In this document: positions 1 through 7,824 of the stretch, one piece after another
Layout: each line of letters opens with the position of its first letter
How positions within the stretch are numbered: the stretch's first letter is position 1
Assembly (NCBI GenBank): GCA_044229775.1
Contig: JBGASH010000014.1
Coordinates: 1-30,107 of the forward strand
DNA: 30,107 nucleotides
From: JAHEYG01 sp044229775
GTDB taxonomy: Bacteria > Bacteroidota > Bacteroidia > B-17B0 > Aurantibacillaceae
Reading direction: 5' to 3'
The notes under the pieces: model-generated
The model's input: only the letters and a program-made list of their open reading frames with translations
What the model was told of the DNA's origin: nothing
Databases searched by the model: none
Made by a program: the position numbers and the translations under genes

Positions 1-313
1 GCCCTTGTATTTTTTCGGTCTTCGCCCTGTCTAAAACCTTTAGGGTTTTATTGGCCGGTGGAGGAACCGGCCTTGGCACCGGCTTAATGGCATTGGTGTA
101 ATTTACCGAACTGCCTTTGACTGCAAATAATTTCATAATACCCATCGGCATCTCTTCATGGTACGCCACAGGCCAGGCTTTATTGCTATTGCTCCACCGC
201 GCCTCCGGTAAGGTTTTAACCAAATTAATGAGTTGGTCGTTGTAAGGAAACCGCAAAAACAACCTCGGCTCATTCGCATATAAGCCATGCTCCATTTCTA
301 TTTTATCTATCAT
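1..313 (-). CDS. Site-specific tyrosine recombinase, N-terminal fragment (runs off the window)
   Basis: An open reading frame starts at ATG 313-311 and stays open for 104 codons to the window edge, so only the N-terminus is present. Residues about 17-60 read RLFLRFPYNDQLINLVKTLP followed by ARWSNSNKAW. This resembles the N-terminal domain of Bacteroidota XerC/D-like tyrosine recombinases, in which an arginine-rich strand is followed by a W-S-x-x-x-K-x-W motif. A proline-rich linker comes next (about residues 82-92). The core-binding and catalytic domains lie outside the window. The frame call is firm; the family call rests on motif resemblance. Whether it is a housekeeping or mobile-element recombinase cannot be told. 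Confidence 0.6.
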   Translation of the reverse strand, partial: MIDKIEMEHGLYANEPRLFLRFPYNDQLINLVKTLPEARWSNSNKAWPVAYHEEMPMGIMKLFAVKGSSVNYTNAIKPVPRPVPPPANKTLKVLDRAKTEKIQG

Positions 314-377
314 ACTGCAAATCTACAACCTCAAATAAAAAAGTGTTGCTATAATTTGTAGCATTTTAAGCGTTAAG

Positions 378-398
378 AAAAAGCCCGGTGGGCTTTTT
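378..398. terminator. Hairpin with A and T flanks, likely bidirectional terminator
   Basis: AAAAAGCCC (378-386) and GGGCTTTTT (390-398) form a perfect 9-bp stem with a 3-nt loop, with a T run on the right side and an A run on the left. The shape is that of an intrinsic terminator usable in either direction. It lies upstream of the recombinase start and downstream of the peptidase stop. Confidence 0.55.
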
Positions 399-444
399 TA
401 GCGTCCCTACCTGTAAGGTAGGGGAAAAGGGCTGTCAAAAAAGT

Positions 445-567
445 TGAAGCGGCAGGGATAGAGCGGTGTGTTTGAGCACATTTTGCTAAAGCAAAATTGC
501 GAGTAGCGAAAGCCCGGCCCTACTAAAGCGAACAACGAAGGCGTTCGGCTTTAGGAGGGGCCGCCCA
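445..567. repeat. Structured intergenic element with two nested hairpins
   Basis: The block contains GGCAGGGATAGAGCGG (451-466), then a perfect hairpin ATTTTGCT/AGCAAAAT (480-487 and 490-497), then GCGAAAGCCCGGCCC. A long imperfect stem follows: CGGCCC 515-520 with GGGCCG 558-563, CTAAAGC 523-529 with GCTTTAG 548-554, and GAAC 530-533 with GTTC 543-546. The GGGATAG...GCGG...AAGCCCG pattern resembles a dispersed intergenic element I recall from Bacteroidota, possibly a structured RNA or terminator. The stems are visible; the family link is from memory. It ends 12 nt from the stop of the minus-strand peptidase gene and may terminate it. Confidence 0.45.
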
Positions 568-574
568 CAAAAAA

Positions 575-2737
575 TTACTTCATTAGTTTCATCTCATTTA
601 ATAAGTAACCGGCACCCGCGTACTTATCAATTATAAAAAGGGTAAACCTTACATCCAATACAATGTTGCGACACTGATTGGGGTTGTACATTACATCGCT
701 CATGGTACCTTCCCAATTACGATCAAAATTGGTGCCAATTAATTCGCCCTTGCCATTCAACACAGGGCTCCCGCTGTTACCACCCGTGGTGTGATTGCTG
801 GCGGTAAAAGCAATGTGCAGTTTGCCGTTCTTATCGGCATATTGTCCGTAATCTTTTTTGGCGTAAAGTTCTTTCAACTTCGGAAAAACAATGAACTCAT
901 CGTCCTTAGGATTTTCTTTGGCCATCATACCATCAATGGTAGTGTAGTAATCATAAGTAACGGCGTCCTTTGGCTGATAATCGTTCACTTTGCCGTACGC
1001 CACCCGCAGAGTAGAGTTAGCGTCGGGGTAAAAGGTTTTATCTTTAATGGTTTCGCGCAAAGCTTTCATGTATTCTTTTTGCATTTCGTTAATTTGAAAT
1101 TCGTCGTAACCCGCCTGCGGTAAAACCGCCGTTTGATAATATTTTGCCACCGAAACACCCAGCAAATAAAAGGGGTCGCGCTCCGAAACCGGCGCAAATT
1201 TTTCGAAATCGTTCAGCATGCCCGTAGCTTTCTCAACATTAACAAACGTAGAGTTATTGTATAAAAAGTCGGCTATGGCCACACCGTTATTTTTATAAAC
1301 CGTTAGCAGCGAATCTAAATAATAGGGCCGTAACGATTTATCTACCGCCGCCGAATACGCGTTAAGCATGGCCGCGCAAAGTTTACGATCGGTCTCAATG
1401 TCCATGTATTTGTTAAGCGGAAAATCTTTTTTAAAACCCGCCAGTGTTTTTTCGTAAGCGTTGGCTTGCCCCGCCTGTTTCTTTTTTAACTCGTTAAATA
1501 AATTAGCGTAACTCATGGCATAACGCAAACCGTCAATGCCCATCAAGCATTCATTATAATAATCCACTTGTTTGGCAAGTCCCGAATATTCCGAATACAA
1601 TTTACCAAAGGCGCTGAACATGTTCTTGTATTTATCTTTTTTAGCGGGATCGGCCATTTCAATAAAGCGCGCCTCAAATTCTTTTTTCTTTTCAACGGCG
1701 TTATAATTTTTTAAACCCAACATTTCGCCCGCCCATTTTTTATAAGCGTTAGCAAGGCCCGCGTATTTATTGGCGTACATCAAACGCAATTCGGTACTTT
1801 GTTTCATGGTGGCCTCCATAATATTGATACGTTGTTCGCGCAAAGCCACCCGGCGCGGATTGGTTTCGTTCACGATCATTTCAACAGCGTACGAAGTTAA
1901 ATATTCCTGTGTGCGCCCCGGAAAACCATACACCATTGTAAAATCGCCCTTTTCGTAACCCTTCAATGAAATGGGAAAAAAATGTTTGGGTGTGTACGGA
2001 ACATTATCGGGCGAGTAATCGGCCGGTTTGTTATCCTTACCCGCGTAAATTCTGAACAACGAAAAATCGGCATTATGTCGCGGCCAAACCCAATTATCGG
2101 TTTCGCCGCCAAATTTACCAATAGAAGAGGGCGGAGCGCCCACCATGCGCACATCGCGAAACGTTTCGGTAACAAATAAATAAAATTCGTTACCATAATA
2201 GAACGGGCGAACAAAAGCGCCGTAGTGCGTTCCTTTTATGGCCTCTCCTTCTAAACTGCGGGCAGTAGCCTGAATGGCCGAGTCGCGTTGCACTTCCGAA
2301 AAAGATGCTTTTAAAACTCCGGTAATTTTTGCCGTAACATCTTCAATACGATTGATAAATGTTACGGTTAAACTGGGCGTGTAAATTTCTTCATTCGCGT
2401 TCATGGCCCAAAAACCATTGGTAAGATAATCTTTTTGTACAGAGCTGTGAAAAGCAATGGAGCTGTAACCACAATGGTGATTGGTTATGATCAATCCTTT
2501 GTTCGAAATTAATTCGGCTGTACAACCCCCGGCAAATTGCACCACCGCGTCCTTTAAACTCGATTTGTTGATGCTGTAAATTTGTTCGGCCGTTAATTTG
2601 CAGCCGTTCTTTTTCATGTCCTTAATGGTTAAAGCCTCCAGTAATTGCGGCATCCACATGCCTTCATCGGCGCGAGATAAAAAGGATACGAGTAAAGCGA
2701 GGGTAAAAAAATAATTTTTAAAAATTGTCATAAACAT
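575..2737 (-). CDS. dpp11: S46 family dipeptidyl-peptidase, DPP11-type (Asp/Glu-specific)
   Basis: A 720-residue serine exopeptidase of the S46 family, which releases dipeptides from the N-terminus of oligopeptides in the periplasm. Residues 1-23 are a signal peptide (hydrophobic stretch 9-20). The chymotrypsin-like triad is visible: His in TNHHCG (85-90), Asp224 in PRHNADFS, and Ser655 in GNSGSP. The residue 18 after the catalytic Ser is Arg673 (FDRNWEGT). In Porphyromonas gingivalis enzymes the corresponding Arg marks DPP11 (acidic P1 residues), whereas Gly marks DPP7. Length matches the family. Met3 (2731) is an alternative start. It lies 14 nt downstream of the AlgJ/AlgX-like gene stop on the same strand, so it may be co-transcribed. 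The family call is firm; specificity is inferred from one residue. Confidence 0.93.
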   Translation of the reverse strand: MFMTIFKNYFFTLALLVSFLSRADEGMWMPQLLEALTIKDMKKNGCKLTAEQIYSINKSSLKDAVVQFAGGCTAELISNKGLIITNHHCGYSSIAFHSSVQKDYLTNGFWAMNANEEIYTPSLTVTFINRIEDVTAKITGVLKASFSEVQRDSAIQATARSLEGEAIKGTHYGAFVRPFYYGNEFYLFVTETFRDVRMVGAPPSSIGKFGGETDNWVWPRHNADFSLFRIYAGKDNKPADYSPDNVPYTPKHFFPISLKGYEKGDFTMVYGFPGRTQEYLTSYAVEMIVNETNPRRVALREQRINIMEATMKQSTELRLMYANKYAGLANAYKKWAGEMLGLKNYNAVEKKKEFEARFIEMADPAKKDKYKNMFSAFGKLYSEYSGLAKQVDYYNECLMGIDGLRYAMSYANLFNELKKKQAGQANAYEKTLAGFKKDFPLNKYMDIETDRKLCAAMLNAYSAAVDKSLRPYYLDSLLTVYKNNGVAIADFLYNNSTFVNVEKATGMLNDFEKFAPVSERDPFYLLGVSVAKYYQTAVLPQAGYDEFQINEMQKEYMKALRETIKDKTFYPDANSTLRVAYGKVNDYQPKDAVTYDYYTTIDGMMAKENPKDDEFIVFPKLKELYAKKDYGQYADKNGKLHIAFTASNHTTGGNSGSPVLNGKGELIGTNFDRNWEGTMSDVMYNPNQCRNIVLDVRFTLFIIDKYAGAGYLLNEMKLMK

Positions 2738-2751
2738 GTATTAGGTAAAAT

Positions 2752-4068
2752 TTATTTTATTTTAGGAGCCGCCATTTTACGCGCTTCCATTTTAATGGCC
2801 GAGTCGAGCGAAATTTGCAATTCGTTCGATAATAGGGTAACTTTTTTAAGAAGCCTGGGTGTTTGCCGGATCTCTTTGGCGGCGCTCAGCACTTCAAAAT
2901 TTTTAGTGGTGCGTTCGTAAAACGTTTTGGGCGAAGTGTAAAGTTCGTAGGCGTTCTCAATAAACCCGTTCCCAAAATTGGTAAGGGTGCCGTCGCTGTA
3001 AACCAATTGTATCACCTGATTACTTTCTATGGCCGCTTTCAGATCGATCTGCCATACCTCCACTTTTTCGCCTGGTATAGGCGACGGAATTATTTTATTG
3101 TTGTAATACCAAAATTCGCCATTGTTGTAACAGTAATAACCAATGCCTTTGTAAACCGGCCCGTACCAATAACTATCGGCAATGGTTAGCACGCGTACTG
3201 AATTTTTTAGAGAATCTTCTTCATATGAAATATCAGGATAAGCCAGTTTCATGTGTTGATCGGGCTTGCTGTATAAATTCATACCATCAATGATATCGGC
3301 ATCGCGTGGCCGCGATGTATCAATGATGTCTATGCCATGCCATTTGGAGTCGGGGAGGTTACAACCATGTAATTTTTCAATAAAACCATTAATGGTATCC
3401 ATGGCCACACACTCGGCAAAATAACTCCAGTGATGCCCGAAGCGCGAATACAAAGGATACGGCGAATTGGCTTTGGCATTTTTAAAATAACTCATAAGGT
3501 CGAGATAATTGACGCCGTAATTGCGGCATTGTTTCACGTACTCGGCGTAATTGGTATTGGTAACAGGGTGTTTGTATTTATCGGAAACATATTCTTCGCA
3601 CAATACCCCTTTGCCCGGTGCAAATACCATCATAAGGTCGATGCCTTTTTTCTTTAAAGTATCCTGCAGTACTTTGGCCTTTTCCATTTGCGTTTTAATG
3701 CGCGCTTCACCAATAAAATCATCGCCATAGGCCGATAAAATAAAACTTTCGCTAAAAACATAATCGTCTTTACCTGTAACAAAACCGTTAACGCGGATCT
3801 GCCTAAAGGCGTTATAATAAAATTGGTTATTTAAACGCACCGAAATTTCTTTTAACGACCAATGATCGCTGTTGTAATCGTCGGTTTCGCTTTGATAGGT
3901 ACCGCTGAACCAATTGGCGGCGTCGAGCTCCGGACGATCTTTGCTGATCACTAAACCTGCCAGGTCGGGCGTATTTTCTTTTTTTACGTACGACAACAAC
4001 AACGGAAATACCATCGCTAAGTAAGCGATCCAAACAGGTATGGTAAATATTTTAGTTTTTGCTGCCAT
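2752..4068 (-). CDS. AlgJ/AlgX-like (DHHW/SGNH-type) acetyltransferase partner of the MBOAT protein
   Basis: A 438-residue protein anchored by one N-terminal membrane segment (about residues 8-27) with the rest predicted in the periplasm. The pattern MMVFAPGKG (146-154) followed by FGHHWS (210-215) matches the conserved strand and H-x-W block of AlgJ/AlgX/DHHW-family SGNH-hydrolase-like proteins. These accept acetyl groups from an AlgI-type MBOAT and place them on exported polysaccharides. The start codon overlaps the stop of the upstream AlgI-like gene by one base (TAATG), implying translational coupling and supporting the paired role. The polysaccharide substrate cannot be identified: no glycosyltransferase or polymerase genes are adjacent. 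Confidence 0.78.
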   Translation of the reverse strand: MAAKTKIFTIPVWIAYLAMVFPLLLSYVKKENTPDLAGLVISKDRPELDAANWFSGTYQSETDDYNSDHWSLKEISVRLNNQFYYNAFRQIRVNGFVTGKDDYVFSESFILSAYGDDFIGEARIKTQMEKAKVLQDTLKKKGIDLMMVFAPGKGVLCEEYVSDKYKHPVTNTNYAEYVKQCRNYGVNYLDLMSYFKNAKANSPYPLYSRFGHHWSYFAECVAMDTINGFIEKLHGCNLPDSKWHGIDIIDTSRPRDADIIDGMNLYSKPDQHMKLAYPDISYEEDSLKNSVRVLTIADSYWYGPVYKGIGYYCYNNGEFWYYNNKIIPSPIPGEKVEVWQIDLKAAIESNQVIQLVYSDGTLTNFGNGFIENAYELYTSPKTFYERTTKNFEVLSAAKEIRQTPRLLKKVTLLSNELQISLDSAIKMEARKMAAPKIK

Positions 4069-5480
4069 TAAAATCGGAAATATATAAAGGGATTAAAATT
4101 AAGGGCCGAAATATAACTGAGCGAAATGTAAAACAAGGCAATAGAAGCGAGGAGGAGCATATTGCGGTTTTGCGGCGTAAAATTTTCACCATACACCAGT
4201 TGCTGTATGTTTTGTGTTTTAGCACCAAAGGCAAAGAACGAAAAGGCAAAAGCCAGGATGCATGAGAACCAAAAATCGTTGTTAACCCCAAATTTGCCAT
4301 CAAAGAAATTAAAGCTGTACATTTTTTTAACGATGTCGAGCGCGTAACCTAAATTCTCATTCCTAAAAAACACCCATCCGGTAATTACAATGATGAAAGT
4401 AAGAACGGTTGATACTACTTTTCCTAATTTTGCATACACATTTCCTAAGAACAACCGTTCCAGCACCAAAAATAAACCATGGTACGCGCCCCACAATACA
4501 AAATTCCAACTGGCGCCATGCCACAAACCCGAAAGCAGGAACACTATAATTAAATTGCGGTAAAGTTTTGCGGGTGTTACTTTATTTCCTCCTAAAGGGA
4601 TGTACAAATAATTTTTCATCCACGCGCCCAGCGTCATATGCCAGCGTCGCCAAAATTCGGTGATGGAAAACGACAAATAAGGGTTCTTAAAATTTTCGGG
4701 CAATCTAAATCCCATGATCTTACCCAAACCAATAGCCATATCGCTGTAACCGCTAAAATCAAAATAGATCTGAAAAGTGTAAGCAAGGGCGCCTATCCAG
4801 GCAGTAGCGGTATCAATATCGGCCACACCTAATTTAAAAACGGCGTCGGCCTGCAAGCCAAGGGTATTAGCGATGATACATTTTTTAGCAAGCCCGAAAC
4901 AAAAAATAAAAAAGCCGCTTAGTTTTACATTGGTAGTATAATTTTTTTCGCGGTTGGTAATTTGTCCGGCAATATCGTGGTACCTTACAATGGGCCCGGC
5001 AATTAATTTAGGAAACAAAATAATATAGGTTTGGTAGCTCCAAAAATTCTTAAGGGGTTTATGAATGCCTCGGTAAACATCCACTACATAGGTAATACTT
5101 TCAAAGGTGTAAAAGGAAATACCTATGGGCAGTAATACTTTGGTCCATTTAATATCGGCGCCAAACAAGGCATTGATATTATCGATAAAGAAATTACAAT
5201 ATTTAAAATAAAATAATAATCCCACATTCATGCACAACGATACTACCAACAATAATTTTTTGGAGCCCTCGGTTTTCGCATTGTGCATAGCATTCACCAA
5301 AAAGAAATCTAAAAAAGTGGTGCCCAGGATCACAAAAATGAATTTTGGTCCGCCCCAGGCATAAAAAATAATACTGAAAATTAAAATACAGGCGTTCTTA
5401 AATTTGTTGGGCGTTAAATGATAGGCCAGCAAAAAAACAGGAAGAAAATAAATAAGAAAAGTTATGCTGCTAAAAACCAT
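4068..5480 (-). CDS. MBOAT family O-acyltransferase, AlgI-like
   Basis: A 470-residue polytopic inner-membrane protein with about ten or more hydrophobic helices. MBOAT signatures are clear: FPKLIAGPIVRY (156-167), YFDFSGYSDMAIGLG (239-253), EFWRRWHMTLGAWMKNYLYI (275-294) and the active-site block SGLWHGASWNFVLWGAYHG (317-335), with catalytic His321. AlgI-type MBOATs pass acetyl groups from a cytoplasmic donor across the membrane for O-acetylation of cell-surface or secreted polysaccharide. It is the first gene of a two-gene unit with the AlgJ/AlgX-like gene and has its own -7-like promoter motif 27 nt upstream. Length and motif order are normal. Confidence 0.93.
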   Translation of the reverse strand: MVFSSITFLIYFLPVFLLAYHLTPNKFKNACILIFSIIFYAWGGPKFIFVILGTTFLDFFLVNAMHNAKTEGSKKLLLVVSLCMNVGLLFYFKYCNFFIDNINALFGADIKWTKVLLPIGISFYTFESITYVVDVYRGIHKPLKNFWSYQTYIILFPKLIAGPIVRYHDIAGQITNREKNYTTNVKLSGFFIFCFGLAKKCIIANTLGLQADAVFKLGVADIDTATAWIGALAYTFQIYFDFSGYSDMAIGLGKIMGFRLPENFKNPYLSFSITEFWRRWHMTLGAWMKNYLYIPLGGNKVTPAKLYRNLIIVFLLSGLWHGASWNFVLWGAYHGLFLVLERLFLGNVYAKLGKVVSTVLTFIIVITGWVFFRNENLGYALDIVKKMYSFNFFDGKFGVNNDFWFSCILAFAFSFFAFGAKTQNIQQLVYGENFTPQNRNMLLLASIALFYISLSYISALNFNPFIYFRF

Positions 5481-5506
5481 TAATTATCCTGCTTTGTATA
5501 GGGAAA

Positions 5507-5514
5507 CAAAGTTA
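5507..5514 (-). promoter_or_regulatory. Bacteroidota-type -7 element for the MBOAT gene
   Basis: On the minus strand the sequence reads TAACTTTG, an exact match to the Bacteroidota TAnnTTTG -7 consensus, 27 nt before the ATG at 5480. About 20 nt further upstream is a T-rich stretch (TTCTTTTA) rather than a clean TTTG -33 box. Its position between the PD40 gene stop (5540) and the MBOAT start suggests a separate transcription unit. Confidence 0.5.
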
Positions 5515-5539
5515 AAAGAATTAGCGTAAAAGAAAATTA

Positions 5540-7666
5540 TTAGTTAACCCTTTTTCCCAAGAAATCGAGGGCTATTAATTCTTCAAGGGTGTAGCGTTTA
5601 CCGCCAACAAAAGCAACGATCCAGGCATCTTTTTGACCTCTGGCAATGGCTTTTTGCCGTTGAACTTCGGCTTCTTTAATAGTAACGAACTGCAATTGGG
5701 TAAAACGGGTAATGCCATCGGGGTAAGCCACCACTTCGGGGGCGCCAAACGACTCAAGGCCTTTGTATTTGTAATTTTCAGGATGACGATACGCACCTAT
5801 TTGCACTTTAAACACCAAACCTTCGGCGCAATAATCGCCAACCAAATTCAACATTTGTTTATACACTTCTGCATCGTTCAACGATTTTCCTTTAATGGAT
5901 GCCAGATCAGGTATTTCTTTGGCAGCGCAAGGCCCTTCACTTACTGTAGGGGTAACAACGGTGGTTTGAGTGGTAACAACGGTATTGGTTGCTACTACCG
6001 TATTAGCACTCGGTGGATAGAGGTAAAAATCTTTTTTAACTTCGAGATACTTCACTAAACTTTCAATATCCAATTCTTCTTCTACCGCGTCAAATCCTTC
6101 GGCGCTTACTTTAATGTTGTATACAAAACCCGGACTCAAAGCAAAAAGGTATTTACCGGTGGCTGAGTTCGAATAATATGGACCTATCAATACTTTTCCT
6201 TTTCCTTTTATACCGGCAGCGGCCATCTCTTCGGCTTCAGCGGCGGTTAATTGCGCATTGGTTACATTTTTAAGAACTTCAATTTTTCCTTCAATAGGTT
6301 TATCGCTTCCGTAAATGGTACCTTTTAATAAAGCAATAATGGGTTTCTCACCCAAAACACCCGGTGTTACCATGTAAATATCTTGTCCGCCTGTACCACC
6401 GGCCCCGGCCCTGTTAGAAGAAAAATACCCTTTGTCGCCCTTGGCGTTAATTACATAATAGCGGTCGTCTTCGGTAGTGTTCAATGGTATGCCCATACTT
6501 TTTGGTTCTATCCATTCGCCGTCTTTTTTTACCGAGAACATTATGTCATACCCACCAATACTCTCGTGCCCTTTTGAACTAAAAAATAAGGTGATACCAT
6601 CGGGGTGAATAAAAGGCGCGTCTTCGTCGTATTTGGTATTTATTTTCGGACCAAGGTTAGTAGCGGGTCCCCAATCGCCATTCTTTTTTTCCGAAACCCA
6701 AATATCTCTTCCACCCAAACCACCATCGGGTCTTTCACTTGCAAAATATAAGAATTTACCATCGGCCGAAACCGTACAACTTCCTTCCCACGAATTGGTA
6801 TTAATGTTTTTATTTAGCCTTATAGGCTTCGACCATTCCGAACCATTTAAAGTACACATATAAAGATCGCCCCCATTTTCATAATCGCTCCCAAAAGTAA
6901 AAAGGGTTTGTCCGTCGGGCGAGATGGCCACCGCGCCGTCGTTACCGTTCGAATTTAAAGAGGCAATACCAATGGGTTCGCTCCAGGTAGAATCGGAGCT
7001 GCGCACGCTTATAAAAATATCATCGTGGTAAACACCGTCTTTATCGTCGGGCTTTAAATTATTATCCAGTTTACCACCCATACTTTTTTTACCGGCATAG
7101 GTAAAAATAAGCTGCGATTCGTCGGCAGTAATAATCGGGGCTCCTTCGGTTTCGGGACTATTAATAGGAGGACCAACATTTGAAATAGGGGCTGTGATCT
7201 TATTATTAACTAGTTTAAGACCATTCTTACAATTCATTAAGCCCAACTCGGCATCGTCAACCAGTGGTTTATCTTTTTCTTTTACTTTTCCGGTTTTGGT
7301 TGCCAGATAGGCTTCGTAGTATTTGATTGCATCTTCAAAACGGTAATTGATGTGGTACGATTTTGCCAGGTAGTAATCAATATCGTCAAACTTACCCAGT
7401 CTTTGTATGTCTTCAAAGATCTCAATGGCCCTTATTTTTTTCTCGGGGTAATTAAGGCAGCAGTAACCTAAACGGAATTTATAATCTAAATTCTCAGGCT
7501 TTTTAGCGTTCAAAAGATCATACGCGAAATAAGCTTTTTCGTATTCGCCACCCTCAAAATAATAGGCGGCTTTTTCCTCCATATCCTTTAGCCCCCCCTG
7601 AGCGCGTAAACCGCCTCCAAAAAGGAACAAAGCAAAAGCAAATACAACTAAGTGTTTAGTTCGCAT
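5540..7666 (-). CDS. PorE-like periplasmic protein: TPR, PD40 propeller, carboxypeptidase-regulatory-like domain, C-terminal SPOR-like domain
   Basis: A 708-residue secreted protein. It has a signal peptide (1-22) and TPR-like helices to about residue 160. PD40 blades span about 175-440, with recurring blocks such as ISPDGQTLF, VSADGKFLYFAS and IHPDGITLFFSS followed by GG-x-D-I. A beta-sandwich of carboxypeptidase-regulatory type covers about 450-585, then a Thr/Val-rich linker. The C-terminal module (about 620-700) begins FKVQIGAYRHPEN and contains RFTQLQF and a G-x-x-D-A-W-I-V ending, typical of SPOR peptidoglycan-binding domains. PorE of the type IX secretion system has the same first three modules but ends in an OmpA domain. 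Here the peptidoglycan anchor appears to be SPOR-like instead. A cell-wall tethering role is inferred; a direct secretion role is not shown. Confidence 0.75.
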   Translation of the reverse strand: MRTKHLVVFAFALFLFGGGLRAQGGLKDMEEKAAYYFEGGEYEKAYFAYDLLNAKKPENLDYKFRLGYCCLNYPEKKIRAIEIFEDIQRLGKFDDIDYYLAKSYHINYRFEDAIKYYEAYLATKTGKVKEKDKPLVDDAELGLMNCKNGLKLVNNKITAPISNVGPPINSPETEGAPIITADESQLIFTYAGKKSMGGKLDNNLKPDDKDGVYHDDIFISVRSSDSTWSEPIGIASLNSNGNDGAVAISPDGQTLFTFGSDYENGGDLYMCTLNGSEWSKPIRLNKNINTNSWEGSCTVSADGKFLYFASERPDGGLGGRDIWVSEKKNGDWGPATNLGPKINTKYDEDAPFIHPDGITLFFSSKGHESIGGYDIMFSVKKDGEWIEPKSMGIPLNTTEDDRYYVINAKGDKGYFSSNRAGAGGTGGQDIYMVTPGVLGEKPIIALLKGTIYGSDKPIEGKIEVLKNVTNAQLTAAEAEEMAAAGIKGKGKVLIGPYYSNSATGKYLFALSPGFVYNIKVSAEGFDAVEEELDIESLVKYLEVKKDFYLYPPSANTVVATNTVVTTQTTVVTPTVSEGPCAAKEIPDLASIKGKSLNDAEVYKQMLNLVGDYCAEGLVFKVQIGAYRHPENYKYKGLESFGAPEVVAYPDGITRFTQLQFVTIKEAEVQRQKAIARGQKDAWIVAFVGGKRYTLEELIALDFLGKRVN

Positions 7667-7824
7667 TTAGGTTTTAAAAAATATTGTCATAAAATTCTCA
7701 CTTTTTACAGCGTTCTTTACCAGATAATCAACAACTTATTAAAACCCCTTTCTTAATAACTATGACCCGGATAGTCCTTAAAGCCCCCTCGTATTTATAA
7801 AATACTTAGCTTAGCGTACTACAA

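Noticed and set aside
1..313. Tyrosine recombinase fragment as the integrase of the cassette array
   Set aside because: It is over 14 kb from the array with core genes between, only its N-terminus is visible, and that part looks like ordinary Bacteroidota XerD-like recombinases, not IntI.
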